Source of the DNA: Betaproteobacteria bacterium
Lineage (GTDB): Bacteria; Pseudomonadota; Gammaproteobacteria; Burkholderiales; Burkholderiaceae_C
NCBI GenBank assembly: GCA_009923895.1
Contig: RFSP01000140.1
Span: 1 to 5,250 of the forward strand
Length of the DNA stretch: 5,250 nt
Direction: 5' to 3'
The notes under the pieces are model-generated. The model saw only the letters and a program-made list of their open reading frames with translations. It had not been told where the DNA came from and searched no databases. Each line of letters starts with the position of its first letter. Within the stretch, counting starts at the first letter, position 1. Below are positions 1-5,250 of this stretch, one piece after another. Made by a program: the position numbers and the translations under genes.

Positions 1-69
1 CGATCCCGATTCAGCACCAACCAAGCCACCACTCACGTGGGCCATTTCATTCAATTCAAGCGTTCTCAT
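1..69 (-). CDS. Colicin V-type (class II) microcin precursor, N-terminal part only
   Basis: Reading leftwards from the ATG at 69-67, the first 15 codons give MRTLELNEMAHVSGG, followed by LVGAESGS up to the window edge with no stop. From memory the colicin V (CvaC) leader is MRTLTLNELDSVSGG: same length, same MRTL start, LNE core and VSGG end. Such double-glycine leaders are cut after GG by the C39 peptidase domain of a dedicated ABC transporter during export, so mature peptide would start at LVGAESGS. A strong Shine-Dalgarno sits 7 nt upstream. The gene lies directly downstream of a CvaA-like membrane fusion protein on the same strand, which fits an antibacterial peptide exported by that pathway. 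The mature sequence, and hence target and subclass, lies outside the window; another secreted double-glycine peptide, such as a RaxX-like signal, is possible. Confidence 0.82.
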   Translation of the reverse strand, partial: MRTLELNEMAHVSGGLVGAESGS

Positions 70-76
70 GGTCTTT

Positions 77-82
77 CTCCTT
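77..82 (-). promoter_or_regulatory. Strong ribosome binding site for the microcin precursor
   Basis: The minus strand reads AAGGAG at 82-77, 7 nt before the ATG at 69. This near-consensus site fixes the start of the short gene and excludes the internal ATG at codon 9, which would break the leader. It is a stronger site than those of the other genes here, as expected for an abundantly made peptide. Confidence 0.75.
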
Positions 83-123
83 AGATGTGATTGACGTTCT
101 TTCCAGCCTCAGGGTGGTTTCGG

Positions 124-154
124 CGTGAGTTCGGCTGAGGTGCCCCAACTCACG
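124..154 (-). other. Perfect 8-bp inverted repeat between the export gene and the microcin gene
   Basis: The arms CGTGAGTT and AACTCACG (124-131 and 147-154) pair perfectly around a 15-nt loop; the loop can pair further through GGC and GCC. The transcript would carry the hairpin after the export gene stop and about 55 nt before the microcin start. No U-run follows in the direction of transcription, so it is not a standard intrinsic terminator. A processing or mRNA-stabilising hairpin separating expression of the two genes is one explanation. A second helix, CCTCAG with CTGAGG (107-112 with 135-140), would compete with it. Confidence 0.45.
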
Positions 155-184
155 GGCTCCTTTGAAGAGCAAAGGGTCTAAAAA

Positions 185-1468
185 TCAGGGGCGCTGTCTC
201 AGAGCCAGTAGCGGCTCGAACATCCATTCCCACAAGGTTCGGTGGTCTTGGACGATGTCGGCCTCCAAGGTCATACCGGGTTTCAGCGGATGCGTTTGAC
301 CGTAGGCCTGAATGCCTTGCTGGGCCAGACGCACTTTGATGCGGTACATCGGTTCATGGGTCTGTGCGGCACTCATCAGTGACTGTTGTTGTCCTGCAGG
401 CAGGTCTTGGGCTGGCAGTGGCGTGCGACTGACATGGGTCACCGTTCCTCGGGCCATACCAAACTTCTGATAAGGGTAGGCCGCGTAGCGCAAGAACACG
501 TCCTGACCAACTTGCACAAACCCTGCTGTGCGGCTGGGGGCATAAAGCTCCGCCTCCAAGACCGCGGCGTCTTGCGCCTGTGCTTGAGGGACCAAGGTGG
601 CCAGGTTTTGCCCGGGTTGAACCGTGGCTCCCACGTGGGCTTGAACCGCAGTGAGTACCCCTGATTTGGGAGCGACCACCACCTGGGTGCGACGGGCCTC
701 GTTTTCGGTACGGTCTTGGGCCAAGGCAGCCAATGCACGATCGTTCTGAGCCAACTCCGTCTTGAGCTGCGTATCGATGGCTGTGCGTTCAGCCTGCACC
801 GCTTGAGACTCCCTCTTCAGGGACAAGGCATTGCGTTGGGCTCCTTGTGCTCGTGCTTGGAGGTCGAGCAACTCTTCTTGTTTGGCTTGGGCTTGTACAT
901 CGGACACAAAACCGTCACGCACGAGCTGCTTGTACCGCTCGACACTGCGCTCAGCCAGGTCCACGCGGCGCTGTGCGAGAGAGGCCTCAGCTTGCGCTTG
1001 ATCTGCTTCCAAAACCAAAGCGCGTTGGCGGTCTGCCAAGGCTTGCTGCCGTTGACGGGCTTGGACTTCGCGCAAAGTCCGCTCGGCGTGCAGCGTTTGC
1101 TCTCGCTGTTGAATAGACTGCGCCACCAGCAACGCCGTGTCGCCTTGTTCGGCCCGCCGCTCGGAGGTGATGACGAACAAGACCTGGCCTGCCTGTACGA
1201 ATTCGCCTTCCTGGGCGCGGCGCTCGGTCACGATGCCCGGCGCTGCAGCGCTGAGTGAGAGCGCCCCCTGTTGAGGCACCAACAAGCCAGGCACGTGGGC
1301 TTTACGGGTCACTTCACCCCAAGCAGAAAACGCGAGCAAGACTGAGGCGACCACCAAGGCGATGCCTGCCGCGGCCCACTGACTTGGGCGATGGGCCACA
1401 CGCAAGCTTCCGAGGAAAGAAGCCGATTGCGCTTGCAAAGCTTCTTCGCGAAACAACGACGTGGACAC
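185..1468 (-). CDS. HlyD-family membrane fusion protein, CvaA-like, for microcin export
   Basis: Periplasmic adaptor that would link an inner-membrane peptidase/ABC exporter to an outer-membrane TolC-type channel. From the chosen start the protein has 427 residues, close to CvaA (about 413). Order: short cytoplasmic N-terminus with FREEAL, resembling the FRQDAL of CvaA; one membrane helix at about 31-51; first lipoyl half-motif at about 74-100 (APGIV...GEFVQAGQVL); a long Gln/Ala/Arg/Glu-rich coiled coil at about 105-260; second lipoyl half at about 263-294 (APKSGVL...GATVQPGQ); a beta-barrel region with YPYQKFG and SRTPLP; and a C-terminal LKPGM plus WEWMFEPLLALR that mirrors LENGM and YQWMLSPFYDMK of CvaA. 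A GTG at 1477 also opens the frame, but the Shine-Dalgarno AGGAGG (1482-1477) overlaps it. The GTG at 1468 has 8-nt spacing and is preferred. The microcin precursor follows 115 nt downstream; no ABC transporter lies between them. Confidence 0.9.
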   Translation of the reverse strand: MSTSLFREEALQAQSASFLGSLRVAHRPSQWAAAGIALVVASVLLAFSAWGEVTRKAHVPGLLVPQQGALSLSAAAPGIVTERRAQEGEFVQAGQVLFVITSERRAEQGDTALLVAQSIQQREQTLHAERTLREVQARQRQQALADRQRALVLEADQAQAEASLAQRRVDLAERSVERYKQLVRDGFVSDVQAQAKQEELLDLQARAQGAQRNALSLKRESQAVQAERTAIDTQLKTELAQNDRALAALAQDRTENEARRTQVVVAPKSGVLTAVQAHVGATVQPGQNLATLVPQAQAQDAAVLEAELYAPSRTAGFVQVGQDVFLRYAAYPYQKFGMARGTVTHVSRTPLPAQDLPAGQQQSLMSAAQTHEPMYRIKVRLAQQGIQAYGQTHPLKPGMTLEADIVQDHRTLWEWMFEPLLALRQRP

Positions 1469-1476
1469 TGTCAACA

Positions 1477-1482
1477 CCTCCT
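1477..1482 (-). promoter_or_regulatory. Ribosome binding site that decides the HlyD-family start
   Basis: A perfect AGGAGG lies at 1482-1477 on the minus strand. Its last base is the first base of the GTG at 1477, so that codon cannot be served by it, and the TTG at 1474 is only 2 nt away. The in-frame GTG at 1468 is 8 nt downstream and is the natural start. Confidence 0.7.
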
Positions 1483-1509
1483 AAACGGTTCATCAATTCG
1501 ATGGCCGTC

Positions 1510-1538
1510 AGATTAGGGAGATCCTCCCGCCATCACAA
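1510..1538 (-). promoter_or_regulatory. Candidate sigma70 promoter with palindromic spacer, for the microcin export gene
   Basis: On the minus strand TTGTGA (1538-1533, 4 of 6 to TTGACA) and TAATCT (1515-1510, 3 of 6 to TATAAT) are separated by exactly 17 nt. The start would fall near 1503, giving a leader of about 35 nt to the GTG at 1468. The spacer contains a 13-bp palindrome, GGGAG-3 nt-CTCCC (1516-1528), placed where a repressor would block polymerase. A further inverted repeat, CCATCA/TGATGG (1530-1535/1545-1550), overlaps the -35. The match to consensus is modest, so this is a prediction. Confidence 0.35.
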
Positions 1539-1597
1539 TCGCCCTGATGGGGGGGTTCTGGGGTCACAGGGGGTTATGCTTGCGCCCTGAACCTCAA

Positions 1598-1613
1598 GGA
1601 CCCACCCGGGTCC
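1598..1613 (+). other. Short GC hairpin in the argC leader
   Basis: GGACCC (1598-1603) and GGGTCC (1608-1613) pair around a 4-nt loop ACCC, ending 16 nt before the AGGAG site of argC. It is too far from the ribosome binding site to cover it and no T-run follows, so any effect on argC expression is unproven. No ARG-box-like site was recognised upstream of argC. Confidence 0.3.
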
Positions 1614-1643
1614 GTTACTGAACACGAGCAGGAGCTCCCCACC

Positions 1644-2585
1644 ATGACCACGCGGGTCTTTGTCGACGGCCAAGAAGGCACCACCGGTTTGCGCATTCAC
1701 GAGGTGCTGGCCCAGCGACGCGACGTGGAGGTGCTGCGCATTGACGCCGACAAGCGCAAAGACTCTGCCGAGCGGGCCCGCTTGCTCAATGCCGCCGATG
1801 TGGCGTTTTTGTGTCTGCCCGATGCCGCGGCGCGCGAGTCGGCGGCCCTGGTCACCAACCCCAACACCTGCGTCATTGACGCCAGCACGGCCCACCGCAC
1901 CCACGCCGACTGGGCCTATGGCCTGCCCGAGCTCGCGCCGTCTCAGCGCCCAGCCATTCGCGCCAGCAAGCGCATTGCCAACCCGGGCTGCCACGCCACG
2001 GCCTTTATTTTGTTGCTGCGGCCCTTGGTGGACGCGGGCCTGGTCTCACCCTCGGCCGCTGTGTCGGCCACGTCGCTCACCGGCTACTCCGGCGGCGGCA
2101 AGAAGATGATCGAGCAGTACCAGGCCGGGGGCGACGCCAAGCTCACTTCGCCGCGCCCTTATGGGCTGTCGCTGTCTCACAAACACATTCCCGAGATGAA
2201 GGCCCACACGGGCCTGGCCGTGTCGCCGGTGTTCTTGCCCATCGTGAGCAATTTCTACAAAGGCCTCTCGGTGCAAGTGCCCTTGCACTTGAGCCAACTT
2301 GCTGCGGGCACCACCGCGGCCACCGTGCAGCGCGTGTTGGAAGACCGCTATGCCGGCGAGCGCTTTGTCCGCGTCATGCCTTTGAGTGATGCCGCCACCT
2401 TGAGCGACGGCTTCTTGGACGTGCAAGGGTGCAACGACACCAACCGGGCCGATGTGTTTGTCTTTGAAGGCTCTGGGCAGTTGATGCTCATCTGCCGCTT
2501 GGACAACCTGGGCAAAGGCGCCAGCGGCGCGGCCGTGCAAAGCATGAACGTGCACCTGGGCTGCGATGAGGGCTTAGGTCTTTAA
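1644..2585 (+). CDS. argC: N-acetyl-gamma-glutamyl-phosphate reductase, type 2
   Basis: Cytoplasmic NADPH-dependent enzyme of arginine biosynthesis, converting N-acetyl-glutamyl-5-phosphate to N-acetyl-glutamate 5-semialdehyde. The protein is 313 residues, the length of the short type 2 form. The N-terminal Rossmann loop is VDGQEGTTGLRI (7-18). HRTHADWAYGLPEL (84-97) precedes the catalytic cysteine C116 in ANPGCHATA. Downstream are the TGYSGGGKKMI loop (146-156), HKHIPEM (179-185) with the family histidine, and the C-terminal NLGKGASGAAVQSMN (288-302). All key motifs are intact and the C-terminus is complete. The ATG has AGGAG at 1630-1634, 9 nt upstream. It is divergent from the microcin export gene and convergent with a truncated GNAT gene whose frame overlaps its last 98 bp. 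No other arg gene is in the window, so it appears monocistronic here. Confidence 0.97.
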   Translation: MTTRVFVDGQEGTTGLRIHEVLAQRRDVEVLRIDADKRKDSAERARLLNAADVAFLCLPDAAARESAALVTNPNTCVIDASTAHRTHADWAYGLPELAPSQRPAIRASKRIANPGCHATAFILLLRPLVDAGLVSPSAAVSATSLTGYSGGGKKMIEQYQAGGDAKLTSPRPYGLSLSHKHIPEMKAHTGLAVSPVFLPIVSNFYKGLSVQVPLHLSQLAAGTTAATVQRVLEDRYAGERFVRVMPLSDAATLSDGFLDVQGCNDTNRADVFVFEGSGQLMLICRLDNLGKGASGAAVQSMNVHLGCDEGLGL

Positions 2586-3195
2586 GGCAGTCAATGCGCG
2601 TCAGGCGGGCTTTGGGGGCTGTGAAGACGTCGTACAAGCCCACCAGGCTGCCTTCTCGCGCGTACTGTCCACACGCCACCACCTCATCGCCCCGGCGCCA
2701 CACCACGCCCCGGTAGGGCACGGGTGAGGTCTTCATGCGCTGGGCATGCGCGTCGCACTGCTCGGGCGACGATCCGCGCAGCGCGCCCACCACCTGTGCG
2801 TACTCGTCGGGGTGGGCCAAGGTGACGCGCAGGCCCGCGGGCTGGGTCCAGGCGTTCAAGCTCGACAAGTCGGGGTGGACCATCACGCGGCTGTCATCAA
2901 AAATGTCCCAGCCTTGGGCCTCCAGGTGGGCATCCAGGTGTTCGGGTTGCGTGAAGGGCGTGATGCGCACCACCAAGGGCAGCTGATGTTCGCGATACAA
3001 GCGCTCGCAGGCGGCGAGCTTGTCACCGAGCGTTTGGGTGCCCAAGGCAACGGCATTGACACAGCGGGCCCGCTTGGCCTTGCCAGGGCTGTAGCGCACC
3101 AACCAGCCGTCCATCCACAGTTGTTGGGTGGGCGCGCTGGCATTGATGCCGGCGTCTTCGACGCGGCGCTTTAGGGCTTCAGCAATCACCGCCAT
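2488..3195 (-). pseudogene. GNAT-family N-acetyltransferase, 3' truncated
   Basis: Residues 1-197 look like a proteobacterial GNAT protein of the kind found next to parA: RRVEDAGINASAPTQQLWMDGW near the N-terminus (11-31, with R10-R11), SPGKAKRARCVNA (36-48), LPLVVRITPF (72-81), VACGQYAREGSLVGLYDVFTAP in the second half (172-194). In an intact protein VFTAP-AR is followed by the R/Q-x-x-G-x-G/A loop that binds acetyl-CoA pyrophosphate, then about 60-70 more residues. Here the frame reads LTRIDCLKDLSPHRS from 2604 on and runs antisense through the argC 3' end to a stop at 2488. The acetyl-CoA site is thus missing and the product is probably inactive. The ATG at 3195 is 27 nt after the parA stop, with no clear Shine-Dalgarno, so it would have been co-transcribed with parA. 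Substrate unknown. Homology ends near 2605. Confidence 0.75.
2586..2604. other. Probable rearrangement or deletion junction
   Basis: The argC stop ends at 2585 and recognisable GNAT coding sequence (antisense) resumes at 2605. The 19 bp between belong to neither gene. Since argC is complete and the GNAT gene lacks its 3' end, DNA was lost on the GNAT side, or the two blocks were joined here. No insertion sequence, direct repeat or att-like sequence is visible at the junction, and no terminator lies between the convergent genes. Confidence 0.5.
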
Positions 3196-3222
3196 GATGC
3201 GCGTTGGAAGTGAATGGGCCCG

Positions 3223-4017
3223 TCAGATCGCGGCAGGGGACTCGCCGGCACGCTCCGGCCCCAAGCGCGTCAACATCTCGCGCGCAAACTCCAAGTAGGC
3301 CTGCGCGCCCTTGGAGGAGGGGTCAAACACCAGCCCGGGTTGGCCGTAGCTGGGTGCTTCGGCCAGCCGCACATTGCGGGGGATGATGGTGTTGAACACC
3401 TTCTCGCCAAAATGCTTGCTCAGCTGATCGCTGACCTGCTGCTGCAAGGTGATGCGCGGGTCAAACATCACGCGCAACAAGCCAATGATGATGAGGTGGC
3501 GGTTGAGGTTGGCGTGCACCTGTTTGATGGTGTTGACCAAGTCGCTCAAGCCTTCAAGCGCAAAGTATTCGCACTGCATGGGCACAAAGACGCCATTGGC
3601 GCTGCACAAGCCGTTGAGGGTGAGCAGGCTCAGCGAGGGCGGGCAATCGATGAGCACAAAATCATGATCGGCCGACGCCGCCGCCAGCGCGTCGCGCAGC
3701 CGCTCGTTGCGCCGCTCCAGTGCCACCAACTCCACTTCGGCACCGGCCAGGTCGCGGTTGGCCCCAAGCACATCAAACCCGCCTGAGGGGCTGCGCTGGC
3801 GGGCCTCGGCCACGCTGGCCGACTCCAGCAACACGTCGTAGACACTCAGCGGCAACGCGCGCTTGTCGATGCCCGAGCCCATGGTGGCATTGCCCTGTGG
3901 ATCCAGGTCCACCAGCAGCACCCGTTGCCCCAGTTGGGCCAAGCCCGCGGCCAGATTGACGGTGGTGGTCGTCTTGCCGACGCCGCCTTTTTGGTTGGCG
4001 ATGCAAAAGGTGCGCAT
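3223..4017 (-). CDS. parA: ParA/Soj-type chromosome partitioning ATPase
   Basis: Cytoplasmic Walker-type ATPase that binds DNA non-specifically as an ATP dimer and moves ParB-parS complexes to segregate replication origins. The 264-residue product begins MRTFCIANQKGG and has the deviant Walker A KGGVGKTT (10-17) with signature lysine K10, the A' motif DLDPQGNAT (38-46), Walker B VLIDCPP (121-127), and the family strings FDPRITLQQQVSDQL (185-199) and IPRNVRLAEAPSYGQP (212-227). It has no N-terminal helix-turn-helix, as in chromosomal Soj rather than plasmid type Ia ParA. The frame is open upstream to 4080, but that part is antisense-like read-through of the exporter gene; the family start is the ATG at 4017. 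That ATG shares one base with the exporter stop (TGATG), so translation is likely coupled. A GNAT pseudogene follows; parB is absent from the window. Confidence 0.96.
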   Translation of the reverse strand: MRTFCIANQKGGVGKTTTTVNLAAGLAQLGQRVLLVDLDPQGNATMGSGIDKRALPLSVYDVLLESASVAEARQRSPSGGFDVLGANRDLAGAEVELVALERRNERLRDALAAASADHDFVLIDCPPSLSLLTLNGLCSANGVFVPMQCEYFALEGLSDLVNTIKQVHANLNRHLIIIGLLRVMFDPRITLQQQVSDQLSKHFGEKVFNTIIPRNVRLAEAPSYGQPGLVFDPSSKGAQAYLEFAREMLTRLGPERAGESPAAI

Positions 4018-4628
4018 CAAGAAATACCCAGTTTGAGGCCGAAGCCGATCATGCAAGCGCCGGCCGCTTTCTCCAGCCAACGACCCAGTTGTTTGTGTGT
4101 GCTTACTCTCTCAGAAATCAAGCGTGCAAGAGAGATGAGAATAAAACAGTAAGCCGCCGTGATGCTGGCAATGGTGAGGGCCATGGCCCCAAAAGTGACC
4201 AGGCCCTGATGGTGGGCGGGGTCGATGAACATCGGAAAGAAGGCCATGTAGAACACGATGGCCTTGGGGTTGAGCAAGGTGATCACCAAGGCCTGCCTCG
4301 CGTACTGACGCGGCTCGATGCGAATGGGCGGCGCCGAGCCTTCGCGAGCCAACAGCAGGCGCAACCCCAGATAAGCCAGGTAGGCCGCACCGGCCCACTG
4401 CACAGCGGCAAACCAGGCCGGATGAGACGCCAGCACCGCGGCCACGCCCGCCACAGCCATCCACAACAGCACCTGGTCGCCCGCGATGACACCCAAGGTG
4501 GCGGCAGCGCCGCCCTTCCACCCGCCCTTGGCGGTGGAGGTGAGCAAGGCGAAATTCCCGGGGCCGGGGATGGCCAAGAACACCACAATGGCGGCGCAAA
4601 AAGCGCCGTAGTCGGCAATGCCAAACAT
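4017..4628 (-). CDS. LysE/RhtB-family amino-acid exporter
   Basis: Small inner-membrane exporter, 203 residues, usual for the LysE superfamily. The N-terminus MFGIADYGAF leads into helix 1 with the family PGPGN motif (21-25). STAKGGWKGGAAATLGVIAGDQ (31-52) is the conserved loop and second helix. Helices follow at about 53-68 and 75-95, then the central LLNPKAIVFYMAFFPMFID (118-136, with the NPK motif) and two C-terminal hydrophobic stretches at about 144-170 and 187-202. The frame is open to 4757, but the upstream stretch is soluble, family-unlike and overlaps the lipocalin 3' end, so the ATG at 4628 is chosen; it has no evident Shine-Dalgarno. The substrate cannot be told from sequence (lysine, threonine, homoserine and others are handled by relatives). 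It starts 59 nt after the lipocalin stop and overlaps the parA start by one base. Confidence 0.92.
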   Translation of the reverse strand: MFGIADYGAFCAAIVVFLAIPGPGNFALLTSTAKGGWKGGAAATLGVIAGDQVLLWMAVAGVAAVLASHPAWFAAVQWAGAAYLAYLGLRLLLAREGSAPPIRIEPRQYARQALVITLLNPKAIVFYMAFFPMFIDPAHHQGLVTFGAMALTIASITAAYCFILISLARLISERVSTHKQLGRWLEKAAGACMIGFGLKLGIS

Positions 4629-4687
4629 GAGAACAATGAGAAAAAGCGTGAGGTGTCGTCTGAAAAGCCCGGGCCTCGCGGCCTCAC

Positions 4688-5250
4688 TCAAGGGGTGGCA
4701 AGAGAGGTACGCGTCGGCTTGGCACCGCCGGCCGCTGCATGCGGATGGGCCTGCCACGCCGACAAGTTGAAGCCTTGATCCAACAGCCGGGAGCGTATCG
4801 CAGATTCATCGCTTGCGGACAGCTGCGGCTGGCGCGACAAGACCCACAAATACTTGCGCGAGGGCTCGCTGATGACCGCGTAACGGCCATCGTCGGCCCG
4901 CTGTATGACCCAGTACGCCCCCCAACCCACCGACATCCAGCGCAGCACGGCCGGCAGGAAGCTCACCTTCAACTGGGCCGGCTGGACTTCGTCACCCTCC
5001 CGGCGGCCGGTGGGCCAGGCCACGCCCACGGCCTCGTCCCAACGGCCGTCGGTCATCTTGCAACGGTTGACCACCTCCAAGGAGCCATCGCTCAAGGCGC
5101 GGTAGGTGGCGGTGGAGTCGCTCACACACTGCTTTTGAAAGGCATTGGGAAAAAGCGCGACCTGGTACCACGTGCCCAAATAGGGCGTCACTTGCAAAGA
5201 GGGCAGGGACTGCAAGGCGGGGAGGGCCGAGGGTGACGGTGATGGTGACT
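4688..5250 (-). CDS. Blc-type bacterial lipocalin, 5' end beyond the window
   Basis: Outer-membrane or periplasmic beta-barrel lipocalin of the Blc/apolipoprotein D group, which bind lipids or other hydrophobic ligands in envelope stress or maintenance. The lipocalin signature GTWYQVALFPNAFQ appears early, with a cysteine in FQKQC and a second in NRCKM that could form the usual disulfide. Later come LKVSFLP, GAYWVI, and YAVISEPSRKYLWVLSRQP, matching the YW-I and YLWILSR blocks of Blc, then a C-terminal helix LLDQGFNLSAWQ. In frame upstream of a possible TTG at 5215 the sequence continues without stop as SPSPSPSALPALQ to the window edge. This looks like a linker after a signal or lipoprotein peptide, so the true start probably lies beyond 5250. 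About 186 residues are visible, covering the whole barrel. It heads the same-strand run towards the exporter and parA. Confidence 0.9.
   Translation of the reverse strand, partial: SPSPSPSALPALQSLPSLQVTPYLGTWYQVALFPNAFQKQCVSDSTATYRALSDGSLEVVNRCKMTDGRWDEAVGVAWPTGRREGDEVQPAQLKVSFLPAVLRWMSVGWGAYWVIQRADDGRYAVISEPSRKYLWVLSRQPQLSASDESAIRSRLLDQGFNLSAWQAHPHAAAGGAKPTRTSLATP

Noticed and set aside
716..1258. 180-codon plus-strand open frame inside the HlyD-family gene
   Set aside because: It is antisense to the coiled-coil region, whose repetitive codons keep the opposite frame open; the Leu/Gln/Cys-rich product has no recognisable motif.
34..1300. CACGTGGGC occurring three times (34-42, 632-640, 1292-1300)
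   Set aside because: Each copy is inside coding sequence with different surroundings, and the spacing shows no regularity; chance recurrence in GC-rich DNA is enough.
1575..1580. TATGCT as a -10 element for argC
   Set aside because: It matches 4 of 6 positions but no -35-like hexamer lies at 16-18 nt upstream, where the sequence is a G-run.
1533..2555. Long minus-strand open frames (1533-1994 and 2046-2555) opposite argC
   Set aside because: They are antisense to a clear, intact argC and their products are low-complexity Gly/Ala/His/Arg-rich with no family character, as expected from GC-rich codon shadows.
3214..3786. 190-codon plus-strand open frame opposite parA
   Set aside because: It lies wholly over parA and the translated sequence shows no domain; it follows from the codon bias of parA.
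4663..4683. GGCC-GCGA-GGCC stem followed by TTTT between the lipocalin and exporter genes, considered as a terminator
   Set aside because: The stem is only 4 bp and 5 nt separate it from a run of four T, too weak to call an intrinsic terminator.
4629..4757. Upstream extension of the LysE-type exporter to the ATG at 4757
   Set aside because: The extra 43 residues are soluble, Arg/Cys-rich, unlike the family N-terminus, and overlap the lipocalin 3' end; MFGIADYGAF is the typical start.

Overview
The window is high-GC bacterial chromosome. Its protein families (type 2 ArgC, an arginine-rich GNAT protein, a LysE-family exporter directly upstream of a Soj-type ParA) point to a betaproteobacterium, most likely Burkholderiales and possibly Comamonadaceae. 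This placement comes from protein character and gene order, not from a database search.

Left third (1-1468, minus strand): a microcin (colicin V type) production locus that runs off the left edge. A CvaA-like HlyD membrane fusion protein (185-1468) is followed, after a 115-nt spacer containing a perfect 8-bp hairpin, by the first 23 codons of a small gene (69 to 1). Its N-terminus, MRTLELNEMAHVSGG, is a near copy of the colicin V double-glycine leader, with a strong Shine-Dalgarno. The fusion protein probably helps export the mature peptide. The peptidase-type ABC transporter and an immunity gene are not in the window and would be expected beyond the left edge or elsewhere.

Middle (1469-2585): a divergent intergenic region with a candidate sigma70 promoter for the secretion gene, its spacer carrying an operator-like palindrome, and then intact argC (arginine biosynthesis) on the plus strand.

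Right half (2586-5250, minus strand): a same-strand run in transcription order of a Blc-type lipocalin (cut by the right edge), a LysE/RhtB exporter, parA (start overlaps the exporter stop as TGATG), and a GNAT acetyltransferase. The GNAT gene loses its homology exactly at the acetyl-CoA binding loop, about 19 bp from the convergent argC stop, and its frame then runs antisense through the argC 3' end. It is therefore a truncated pseudogene. No parB follows parA within the window, as would be usual.

The two points of most interest are the microcin precursor at the left edge and the apparent rearrangement junction near 2586-2604, which joins the arg/microcin block to a decapitated parA neighbourhood.
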